Part shown: positions 55,530-64,000 of the stretch, one piece after another
Layout: each line of letters opens with the position of its first letter
Numbering within the stretch: position 1 is the first letter of the stretch
NCBI GenBank assembly: GCA_007258455.2
Contig: VDFB02262614.1
Coordinates: forward strand, 212,001-276,000
DNA length: 64,000 nucleotides
Reading direction: 5' to 3'
Source of the DNA: Sequoia sempervirens
Taxonomy: Eukaryota; Streptophyta; Pinopsida; Cupressales; Cupressaceae
The notes under the pieces: generated by a model
Databases searched by the model: none
What the model was told of the DNA's origin: nothing
What the model saw: the letters and a program-made list of their open reading frames with translations, nothing else
Made by a program: the position numbers and the translations under genes

Positions 55530-57141
55530 TATTATTTAAATGGGTCTTTCTACAACTAAAGAATCAATTGGTATAGCTTTACAAATTCTAATTTGGAGGT
55601 GTAACTAAGTGATTCCGACTATTACTAACACCTTCAATGCCAATCATGTTTCAAAGCCACATAAGATGACTATAATTAGGAGGTATACTATCAATTTATA
55701 TATATTTAAGATAATACCATTAGATAGACATAATATTTCCACAATCCATATTATTAGAATCATAAATGTTTCTTCATGCAATTATGAGATTTATACACCA
55801 TTTCAAATCAAACTCTACACTCTATCATCAAAATGATAAAAAGAAGTATAAAAATAATAAAAATGAATAGATATAATAAGAACATAAAAACAAATAACCA
55901 CAATAAAACTAAACTTGATTTTATAAAAAACATAAATTTGATTAATAAAAATTAATATGAAAAAATAATAACTGATTACAAAAAACTTTAAAATCATTGA
56001 AGGAAAAAAAAAAAAAAAATCTCTGCAGAAGCTGTAACGACATTTCTCATTGCCCTGGATTGAAATCAGTATAAACACGATACATACAAAAGAACAAATG
56101 CAGCGTTTCATTACAAAAGTAGTTGCCCTGTCAGGCTTAATCGGTCATTATATTTATGCGCATCGATAACAATATTGATCGAGGCCAAAAAATATGACAG
56201 AATGAACCAGAATGGATCTGTCACCAGCACCAAAATTGCTGAACCCCACCGACCGACTATTGCCAGGAAGTTGAAACAACAGCCCTAGTAGCAATAATAC
56301 AAAACATATCACCATTACCGCCACCAGCCACCAGAATGCCATTGAAACAACTATTTCAACCAAAATAAAATTACTGTATTCTGCCTTATCAGATTCCCTC
56401 ACAAATTTCTCTTGAACAAAGATATAGAGCTCTCCTTAAACACAAGCCGTTTAATGGCTGCTGAAATTTTCCGCTCCAGCAAGAAGAACAGCATAAGAAA
56501 GCTTTCACGCCGTTGAGCAAAGGGCTTGTCCGGTACCCTGGCCTATTTCCTACCGTGATCATTTTCACAGTAGTCATTGATAATGTATTTTAAACGGAAA
56601 TTACAGAACCCATCGACTTATAAAGTAGCACTATTTAGATTTTCAAAATACAACAATGTGAAAACGGATCAGCCAGCTGCGGCTAAATTCAAATTTTAAA
56701 CTATTGGAAAGAACTGAATGGAAGGTACGAGACCTACAGTTATGATGTGTTAAATGGCTGCCGACCATGGAACTGTTTGCTATTTAAGGGGCATCGCTGA
56801 AAATTTGGAGAAAAAATATTTTGCCGCGCTTGGCCTATAGGATTTTGTTGTCTTTGAAGCTTAATGCAGCTAAAATAACCATCTTTTAGGCCAAACTGGC
56901 TTCATCCCGTTCTCTTTAAAACCATTAGAAGTCCATAAAACTAAAACATAAAAAGCGAAACGATAAATGCAAAGGAATGGCATAGCTCAAAGTCTTCATC
57001 TTCTGACAGTAAATACAAATTCTTAAAAAACACCCCATCCCTAGATATAACGCCATTTATGTACATGCGAACAGCAACGCCGTAGCACAAAGCAGGGGAA
57101 ATGTCTGTCAAACTCGCAATAGTTATCGTAACGCGGCGAAA
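55530..57141. other. Intergenic DNA downstream of H2B copy 2
   Basis: 55530-56010 is AT-rich. From 56030 to 57140 G+C content is visibly higher and looks like low-copy DNA. Two overlapping minus frames lie at 56154-56402 (82 codons, with one strongly hydrophobic stretch, SMAFWWLVAVMVICFVLLLL) and 56389-56577. Neither is recognised and no start context stands out. I do not call a gene. A 14-A run lies near 56006-56020. Confidence 0.4.
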
Positions 57142-57217
57142 GGAAACTGCAAATCCATTACAGATGTGGTGTCAACAGACACCATAAAAAACAACAAAAC
57201 AGGGCGAAAGACACAAA
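57142..57217 (-). promoter_or_regulatory. Conserved 3' UTR block of H2B copy 2
   Basis: Counterpart of 5757-5829, beginning at ggaaactgcaaatcc and containing the stem-loop at 57167-57184. Conservation with copy 1 stops abruptly to the left of 57142, although a weak match reappears near 56862, so the block is more conserved than its surroundings. Confidence 0.6.
57167..57184 (-). promoter_or_regulatory. Candidate histone-type 3' stem-loop, H2B copy 2
   Basis: On the gene strand: TGGTGTC TGTT GACACCA, a 7-bp perfect stem with a 4-nt loop, starting 33 nt after the stop. The only difference from copy 1 is one loop base (A to G), so the stem is unchanged. Confidence 0.5.
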
Positions 57218-57673
57218 TCAACCGGAGGTGAATTTCGTGACGGCCTTTGTGCCCTCCGACACAGCATGCTTGGCAAGCTCGCCGGGAAGAACCAATTTCA
57301 CGGCCGTCTGTACCTCCCTGGAAGAAACAGTGTCTCTCTTTGTGTATTTTACAAGCTTTGATGACTCTCCAGCCAATTTCTCGAAAATGTCGTACATGAA
57401 GGAGTTCATGATGGACATGGCCTTGCTGGAGATGCCAATCTCAGGGTGCACCTGCTTCAGCACCTTAAAAATGTATATTTTGTAGGTCTCCACACTCCTC
57501 TTCTTCCTCTTCTTCTTGTCACCGGCACCCTTGGCAATCTTTTTACCGGCCTTGGGAGGTGCCTTCTCCTTGGGCTTCTTCTCAGCTACAGCTGTGGGAG
57601 TCTTCTCCCCTACTGTTTTCCTCTCTTCGGGAGCCTTCTTTTCGGCGGGCTTTTTCTCTGCCTTGGGCGCCAT
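57218..57673 (-). CDS. H2B: Histone H2B (copy 2)
   Basis: This 151-residue core histone has a plant-type tail ([19 protein letters not shown], then [20 protein letters not shown]) and a complete histone fold, from [20 protein letters not shown] to [16 protein letters not shown]. The C-terminus AVTKFTSG carries the conserved ubiquitin-acceptor Lys (residue 147). It is intronless, with its ATG about 100 bp after a TATA-like box. It differs from copy 1 by an 11-residue insertion in the tail and a few substitutions in the fold (T to V in SKLVKY, L to V in RDTVSS, A to V in KLVLPGEL), mostly conservative, indicating purifying selection on both. Length is in the usual plant H2B range. Confidence 0.97.
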   Translation of the reverse strand: MAPKAEKKPAEKKAPEERKTVGEKTPTAVAEKKPKEKAPPKAGKKIAKGAGDKKKRKKRSVETYKIYIFKVLKQVHPEIGISSKAMSIMNSFMYDIFEKLAGESSKLVKYTKRDTVSSREVQTAVKLVLPGELAKHAVSEGTKAVTKFTSG

Positions 57674-57772
57674 TGCTTTCTTAACAACTATTAAATAAAA
57701 AACACAGAGAAAGATGTTAATTCACTCAGATGATGAAGCACAGACTACTGGTGTTTCGCAATTCATTGTCGT

Positions 57773-57925
57773 TGGTTATAAGTGCTGGTTCCTCTTTCTA
57801 TGATTGGTTCAATACGTACACCACGGATCGTATTATCGTCTAATCCTTGTCGTCCATCTCTACTTTTGAATCGACGGTGATGATTAAATTTTCAATTTTT
57901 AGCCCCGTATTCGCCCTTCTTAAGG
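57773..57925 (-). promoter_or_regulatory. H2B copy 2 promoter
   Basis: In gene orientation a TATA-like box (CTTATAACC, 57774-57782) lies about 100 bp before the ATG. CCAAT (attgg on plus, 57803-57807) and CACGGATC (57822-57829 on plus) follow; the last matches the plant histone octamer CGCGGATC in 7 of 8 bases. A conserved block with copy 1 spans 57838-57925. Confidence 0.65.
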
Positions 57926-57929
57926 AATG

Positions 57930-59970
57930 ACTAAGGACACGGTTCCACGCATGAGGATTTGTGTATAATTTTTCCTTGTGATTTGGATTGGCTTGGATCG
58001 GTTTGGGCAAGATTTTTTATTGAATGATAACTGCACAAATTGGATGATTTTATTTTATTTTTTTATTATGAGAGTTAGGCATCTAATGTGATTTATCATT
58101 TTAAGAATTTAATTATTTTATAGTTTTTTGTTTTTTTTTTGGTCTTTGTCAAATTAGTAAATTGTAGAATGATCTTGCAATTGTAGAAATGATTTTTAAG
58201 TATTAAAGTTCAAAATTAAATTTTGGATCCATTTTTTTTACGCGAAAGGTGTTTCTTTGACTTTAATGATTGACGGTTGAGAATGTGATAAAATGATGGT
58301 TGACCATTGAAGAATATCTGACCATTAGATGAACCTAATATAAAATAAATAAAAATAATATTTAAAAAAATAAAACACTTTATAAAACAAAAGAAAGGAA
58401 ATAATCAATATTCTTTCTATATTTCCACTAGAAAATATGTTTTACATTAATATTATAAAGGTTAAAAACAAAAAACAAAAAAGTCATAATTTATATTTTA
58501 CAAATTAAAATAATTATTATTATATTTTACAAAAAATATTTTACTATACTGAATTCACCTTATCTAATTAATCATTGCACTTTATACAAAGAAAGAAAGC
58601 AAAAAGCAAACAATTAAATAATTAAATATTGTTTCTAATTTTTCACTCATATTCAAAGTGTATAAATCATTCACAATTAAGAATGTGTTAGCATGATGCC
58701 ACACTATTGAAAAAGATCTAACTAATGAACCCAATATAAAATAATCAAAGAAATATGCTTCACATTCATATTATAAAGGTCAAAAACAAAAACAAAAACA
58801 AAAAACCAAATTATTATATTTTACAAATAAAAAAATATCATATTTTATAAAAACATATTTAAATAAAGTGAATTTAGCTTATCAAAATTTCCACTAATAT
58901 TCATAGTTAATAAATTATATTAAAAACATGAGAACAATTAATTTAATGTTTTGAATGTATACTCAATATTGTTCAGTTTCAAACATTGTAATAATATGTA
59001 TATATATCATCATTAATAAGCACTTTTATTTCATCTTCCTACACAAAACAAACATTTATTTCAAATTGATTTTCTTCTTAGTTCAAAGCATTTCACAATT
59101 ACATTCTACTATACTTACTGTTAAATATTAAGCTTTATCCATACAAATTTTAAATTAACAAAAAACCATCAACTACGACCCATTGCACAACAAGGTGTGA
59201 TTGCTAGTTATATTCATTTTAAGAATTGATTTCACTTTTGAGTTTTTTTTTTTTTTGTTTTAGGTCAAATTTACAATTTGCAAGAATGGTCTAGGTAACT
59301 TGTGCAATTATAGAAATAACTCTTTAAGTTTTAAACTTCAAAATTAAATTTTGGACCGACTAGTTTTCCCTCCACTTAACCACTATATGTCAACTTGAAA
59401 TGTGAGATATTTTGCTTGCACCTTTGAAGTTGTAGTTAAGAACTTAACTCTAATTCATTTAAAACATCTAATAAATCTATGGAATAATCACCTCTTGTGC
59501 ACATCAAATAGCTTAAAAAGAATTATTTAGTGGCAATAACATTGCATCAATATTTTAGGGCCTACCTTATGACTATTTGTTATATTCGATTATTGTTCAA
59601 GGTTGTTGACTCGACATCTTTACAAGGTTTGACATAAGAGAGGAATTATCCTTGTTGCATTCAAACTCTCAACTATAGAACCATTTTTATGTAAATTTAG
59701 AAGTAAAGTCAAACATTTTCAATACTAAAAATTGCTACAAATTAGATTCTCACAAGAGGATCAAATCCACAACTATGAGATCGATTCCATAGTTGTGAAA
59801 AGAAAACATGCATTTACAAAAGTGATCCAAATAGATTAAAAAAATTTACTAATTCCAATCTATTTGTCTAACATGTCCTATTCTTTTGTTGTGTTAACAA
59901 ATTGATTTGGCACAAATAAAAATATTTCTATATTAAACAAAGAACATAGTACTTGTATCTTTATCAATCC
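57930..59970. other. AT-rich repeats upstream of H2B copy 2
   Basis: Two worn direct repeats of about 165 bp, 58085-58235 and 59205-59365, share cattttaagaatt, a poly(T) tract, a caaatt..gcaattatagaaat-type segment and ttcaaaattaaattttgga. Between them lies an imperfect tandem duplication: 58265-58560 and 58675-58880, sharing ataaaataa, tattataaaggt and acaaaaacaaaa words. No coding sequence. This could be a small non-coding terminal-repeat element or two fragments. Confidence 0.4.
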
Positions 59971-61759
59971 CATTGTAACGTGCCAACCCTTCAGTGTAGT
60001 AAAAATTCCTAAATTTACACCATGTGAATAAATAAACTAAGTAACAAGTCATAGCAATAAAAAATTTCTTTCTTTTATTGAGAATATATGATCAAGATGC
60101 CATATCATATTACAATAAAGAATCCACTTTATTACAATAACCTCACAAGTCACAACAATACAAGAATACATACACTTACATACATAGCTCAATGAGCTTT
60201 AGAACAAATAGTTGTAAGACGGTCCAGGATCTTCCCTTTCAAATCTTGGTTCTTCTGTCGCCTGCTATGGAGGAGAAGCATCACTCAAGCACTTTTCTGC
60301 CAACCACAGACTCATAATGCAGTCCCTAACACATCTATCATTCGATAGATGGCCCTTCCCTTCAACAAAGAGATTGGTAGAGTAACTGATAACGACAACC
60401 AACTGAGCATAGTGTTGTGTCCTACATAACTAGAACGTGTGCAATCCAACAATCTTGAACTAGCATGTAATACTGGATCACGGTGAACTGACAGTGTAGT
60501 CTCAAAAGTCACAAAACTAAGAGGAGTTTCGTACATTACACTACTTTGATCGAAGAGTTCTCATTTAGTACTTCAAATGAAGTCATCTATCAAATACACT
60601 ACTCAGGGTCAATTTGACTTAAGGCTATCTTAAGCTACGCATAGGTATATCCTCCAATAGATAGTTCTCCATCCCAAATAACCTATCACCATATAATCTA
60701 CTTGGAATAAACCAACTTAACTAGCAAGTACACAAACTAGGTATATCCTTCAATGGATAGTCTGTCATCCCAGATAACCTATCTTCAAAACAATCTACTT
60801 GGAATAAACCTACTTAATTGGTAAGCATTTTAAACCCTCTCCCATACTGGATGACCTCTCCTAGGAGAAAACACAAGCTTTTCTAGTTAAATCAATAACT
60901 TAGCTAAGTGCACCATATGTGCTTTTCATGTTCATTCATACCTAGTATATAATACTTATGATAAACACCCATCTCCTACTATGGAGTAAATGCAAACACA
61001 TTGCATCCCATGTTCAAACATATCTAATATAATTAAATACCTATGTTGTACCACATGTTACATAATTAAATACCTATGCCAAGCAATCCCTTCAACGTGT
61101 CTAGTATAATTAAATACTTGTGTTAAGCAATCCCTCCTATCATGGAGTACTTAAAAAAACAATATAAAACTAGCCTAAAAGCTTCAATTCCCTTTTTCAA
61201 AACAATATTAAATACTTCTACTGCTCAAACAGAAAAGACATTTCATGCAGTATATGAAACACATCAATTCCAAGTAAATAATAAGATGAAGAAATCCCCA
61301 TGCCTGTTATCGTTTATCTCAAATAATGATGACAGTGCAGCCTTCTCCAACAGTAATTTAGCTTGATTCAACTTCCCAAAACAACTCCCTCTCTCACTCT
61401 TCTTGATAGCTAAACCGCAAATTTTTGTAGGGGCTTCTCTCTTACACTTATAGGGTTTTTCACCTAAAAGGAGAAAGGTATCCCACAAAAACTTGGAGGT
61501 TCACTAAATACTAATGCTAGTATGATTGAAGTATGTCTAAATGCAATATCCTAAATGTAAAGAACTGATAAAAGATAATTAATATTTATGTAAAACCTAA
61601 GAAATGCAAGTTGTTTGAAAACATAGTGATGTATGCAAAATGACCTAAAAATGAAAGTAAACAATAACAAAAATGAACAAGATTGGAGAGGTGCACCTAG
61701 AAACTGAAATGTGATGTAGAGAGGCTCTGGAATCCTACATATTTTGTTGTTGAAGCCCA

Positions 61760-61793
61760 CTGGGACACTTACGCCAAGCTAGGTGACTTAGTC
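61760..61793. repeat. Palindrome family member 1 (degenerate)
   Basis: tgggacacttacgcc then aagcta then ggtgacttagtc. Worn relative of the consensus GTGGGACTAAGTCGCC / GGCGACTTAGTCCCAC. Confidence 0.6.
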
Positions 61794-61875
61794 TTGTTTT
61801 GGGGAGATTTTGTCGAAACAGGTTTCTGCCAAATGGGTACTCATAAATGTAAAAAAACACTTTTCAGGCCTGGCA

Positions 61876-61913
61876 GTGGGACTAATTCGCCACTAATGGT
61901 GACTTAGTCCACC
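61876..61913. repeat. Palindrome family member 2
   Basis: gtgggactaattcgccac, short loop, atggtgacttagtccacc. It lies about 530 bp downstream of the left TATA box in that element's direction. Confidence 0.8.
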
Positions 61914-62425
61914 TGGGAATCTCAGGAAATTTGGGGCAAGAATTTGTAGCTTTTGGTCTGCACTTCCCTTCCTGACAAGTGTATGGTTAAGATTCTACAG
62001 AAAACGGGCTGAAAGAGGTCTCCAAGCTTCAATTAGGGCTTTGTTGACTTGAATGACTTTGATGGGTTGACAACACCTTTTTAACACTTTCCTTTTTGAC
62101 AAATCTGCATACAAGACCTGCAAACACACATGCAAAGAGGGGAAAAGGGTTAAGGGTTAGAGAATAGGGGTTTGCCTTAGTCAAACCCCAATTTGGTAAT
62201 CAAACCCTAGAGAATGAAATGAAATAGAAAGAGAATGATGAATGAACAACATGCAATATCACAACTCACCAAACCCTTGATGTAGAAATCTGAAGATATG
62301 CAACAAGATGCTCCAATGGATACTTGATAATACCTTGAATGCTTGAGAATTATGAATGAAAGTAAGCTAATGTGTGAATGAATGTAATAAAACTAATTGG
62401 GGGTGAAAATGAGAGGAAAACCCTT

Positions 62426-62433
62426 TATTTATA
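62426..62433 (-). promoter_or_regulatory. TATA box of left LTR-like element
   Basis: Minus strand TATAAATA, followed by a purine/pyrimidine leader typical of LTR promoters. It has a counterpart at 63487-63494 on the plus strand, so the two promoters are divergent, about 1.05 kb apart. Confidence 0.55.
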
Positions 62434-62536
62434 CTTGATTTTACAATATTTCCCGAAAAATAACACATCATAGGCTGACCTCAAGGTTAAGAGAATAAAA
62501 TCCCGCTAGAAAATTAAAATTAATTTGATTTTTGTG

Positions 62537-62582
62537 CCCAGTGGGACTAAGTCGCCAAGTGGCGACTTAGTACCACTTGGGC
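62537..62582. repeat. Palindrome family member 3 (longest)
   Basis: Core gtgggactaagtcgcc, loop aagt, ggcgacttagtaccac. The flanks gccca and ttgggc extend pairing so each arm is about 21 nt with one or two mismatches. It lies about 130 bp upstream of the left TATA box. Confidence 0.9.
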
Positions 62583-62599
62583 AATTTAACTGCCCGTGT

Positions 62600-63300
62600 C
62601 GGGGATTGAAGTGTATTTAATGTTGTTTAATGGGAATATTCTCAAAAATACATTTAAGTAGGGCCAAAAAGTGTATTAAGGGGTCATTTAAACATAAGAA
62701 AGGGTTGAATTATTGATGACAAGTCTAGAAAAGTGTGAGAGTTTGTTACAACTTGTGGACACAGAAAAATTTGGGAATAATTAACATCAAATTGGACTTA
62801 ATGAGGCCTTGATTTAGTGTTGCGAGGTGTTTTACACATCCACATTAGGTTTGGGACCCTTGCAAACTGAATAAATTGTATTTATCGATGTCTTGCAAAG
62901 GTGTTGTAAAAGACTTTCACACTTTTCTAGACTAATGGACCTATTTCCCCCCTAATTCAACATTATAAAATGTATTTAATTTCATTCTCACATTAATCTA
63001 GAATATTTTTAAATTAAACCTAATTCTAATCTAGTGTTGTAATGTGTTTTAGACATTCACATTGGATGTTGTTCCTTTCTAGGCTATGTGGACCTCATTT
63101 TAATGTTGTAAAGTGTATTTAATCACAATTTCACATTGAAATTTGTGTCCTTATCCCTAATTACCCTTTACATCATCATTAATAGGCCCCTATTGCCCCA
63201 TATTGTGCATCCCAAGGCTTAATTTGATCAAAGACCCAACTAGAACAACTTAGAAGCTTAATTTCTTGACTCCCCAACAATCCAGCTGGAAAAATAACCC
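62600..63300. other. Region between the divergent LTR-like promoters
   Basis: Repeated words ttttagaca-tcacattaggt and gttgtaaa(a/g)tgtattt occur several times (62830, 62890, 63040, 63100), giving a loosely repetitive U3-like region. No coding. Confidence 0.4.
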
Positions 63301-63302
63301 TT

Positions 63303-63380
63303 GTGGGACCAAGTCACCCATCTAGTTGAATTATTCCCATCCAGGTGGGACTAAGTCGCCCAGCTTGGCGACTTAGTCAA
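63303..63380. repeat. Palindrome family member 4 plus a half-site
   Basis: Half-site gtgggaccaagtcaccc at 63303-63319, then a full copy ggtgggactaagtcgccc, agc, ttggcgacttagtc at 63345-63377. It lies about 125 bp upstream of the right TATA box, mirroring member 3. Confidence 0.85.
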
Positions 63381-63486
63381 TTTGGGTTATTTTTGAGGTT
63401 CGGGCAAGAAAAATTGGATTTTAAGTTTATTTTTCCTTCATGTCGGCCTTGAGGATCAAATTAACAGGAAAATTAGGTGGATTGCC

Positions 63487-63494
63487 TATAAATA
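63487..63494 (+). promoter_or_regulatory. TATA box of right LTR-like element
   Basis: gcctataaatacaagc followed by aaaccctaattcataac, a typical plant TATA and start-site context. Confidence 0.6.
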
Positions 63495-63929
63495 CAAGCT
63501 TCTAAACCCTAATTCATAACTCATTAATCTCATTCCATTTCAAGTCCCAAGTCATCAATATAGCATTTTTCAGACATTCAAGGGCAGATTCTTCATCTTT
63601 TGTTGTATAAAATCAAGATCAATTATCATGGAAAGTCTCTAACTCCATTGTTTCTCCATTTTTGTTTAATTACCTAAAAAGGGGTTTGACTAAGGCAAAC
63701 CCCCATGCCCTAACATTCAATATTTCTCTCTTTCCTTGTGTGTTTGTAAATTTAGATACTTTGAGGGTTTGAAAATCATTGAAGGATAAGTTGCAAAGTT
63801 GTTGAAGAAATATCCTTGTTGACTAAGCCAAAATATCAACAAAAAGTCTCCTACAATGCCAAAAATTAGAGTTTCAGAACCAAACACTTGGAGGAGCAGA
63901 AAGTGCAGACTGGGGGCTTCCATTTCCAC

Positions 63930-63991
63930 TTTTGAATTTTTAGAAATTCAAAAGTGGACTAAATCGCCATGAGTGGCGACTTAGTCCCACT
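63930..63991. repeat. Palindrome family member 5 with an adjoining second palindrome
   Basis: First ccacttttgaattt, ttag, aaattcaaaagtgg (63928-63958), overlapping gtggactaaatcgcca, tgag, tggcgacttagtcccac (63955-63991). The second matches the family; the first is unrelated in sequence but shares the gtgg pivot. It lies about 480 bp downstream of the right TATA box, mirroring member 2. Confidence 0.85.
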
Positions 63992-64000
63992 GAACCTATT

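Larger units (their letters stand above)
59975..62860 (-). mobile_element. LTR-like element copy, minus orientation
   Basis: The region 60276-60560 aligns with the F blocks (catcactcaagc-cttttctgcc, gccaaccac-gact, then atggcc-t-cccttcaac-aagaga). A minus TATA box (tatttata on plus) is at 62426-62433, and an upstream palindrome lies at 62537-62582. The low-coordinate end may be tgtaacgtgcc at 59975 (TG on plus is CA on minus), with a possible AATAAA (minus) near 60075-60080. No coding domain; the short frames at 60312, 61142 and 61264 are not recognised. Confidence 0.5.
63330..64000 (+). mobile_element. LTR-like element copy, plus orientation, cut by window end
   Basis: It mirrors 62600-61870: palindrome, TATA box (TATAAATA, 63487-63494), a leader, then ggggtttgactaaggcaaac at 63677-63696. 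This is the reverse complement of gtttgccttagtcaaacccc at 62180-62199. Another palindrome follows at 63955. The two copies are head to head. It runs off the window. Confidence 0.6.

Noticed and set aside
56154..56402. 82-codon frame with a hydrophobic stretch as a small membrane protein
   Set aside because: No convincing start context or homology; T-rich sense DNA easily produces such hydrophobic runs. Left as a note in the intergenic entry.

Overview
This window is nuclear DNA from a land plant with a repeat-rich genome. Two intronless histone H2B genes with a lysine/alanine/proline-rich plant-type tail, DUF4283-type LINEs, and Ty3/gypsy elements of plant type (one Athila-like with a tRNA-Asp-type primer site) support this. 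The repeat load and H2B divergence suggest a seed plant with a large genome, possibly a gymnosperm; the species cannot be fixed from sequence alone. I recognise only two genes as clearly intact: H2B copy 1 (5830-6252, minus) and copy 2 (57218-57673, minus). They are about 51 kb apart in the same orientation. Almost everything else is mobile-element sequence in various states of decay.

Layout. 0.4-1.8 kb: solo LTR, minus; 4.3-4.6 kb: decayed gag. 5.7-6.5 kb: H2B copy 1 with conserved promoter and 3' UTR. 9.6-10.3 kb: unidentified pseudogene. 10.36-13.06 kb: two copies of a 0.7-kb LTR-like repeat. 13.1-17.6 kb: minus-strand gypsy element (chromovirus-like), interrupted by a 1.06-kb terminal-inverted-repeat insertion. 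18.13-30.97 kb: a complete but dead minus-strand Athila-like gypsy element with both LTRs, tRNA-Asp-type primer site, gag, protease, RT, RNase H, integrase and a long extra post-integrase ORF with coiled-coil character. 31.65-51.34 kb: a tandem segmental duplication. A 1.8-kb LTR-derived block is present three times, and a full-length plant LINE (33.5-41.2 and 43.06-49.45 kb) follows the first two copies; the third has an empty LINE site. LINE A carries a later solo-LTR insertion with a 5-bp target duplication. 51.3-57.1 kb: AT-rich DNA with a foldback element and an orphan DUF4283 ORF1. 57.1-57.9 kb: H2B copy 2. 58-64 kb: AT-rich repeats, then two head-to-head LTR-like copies carrying a family of 35-45 bp palindromes.

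Most interesting observations: (1) both H2B 3' UTRs hold a 7-bp-stem, 4-nt-loop hairpin 31-33 nt after the stop codon, embedded in a sharply bounded conserved block, reminiscent of the animal/algal histone stem-loop that land plants are generally thought to lack; (2) the LINEs carry an additional 3' ORF of about 190 codons after RNase H that I do not recognise; (3) a palindrome family, GTGGGACTAAGTCGCC-loop-GGCGACTTAGTCCCAC, is placed symmetrically around two divergent TATA boxes at the right end; (4) the tandem LINE array preserves an empty site and a shared frameshift that let its history be reconstructed. All homology calls are from reading the sequence; no search was run.
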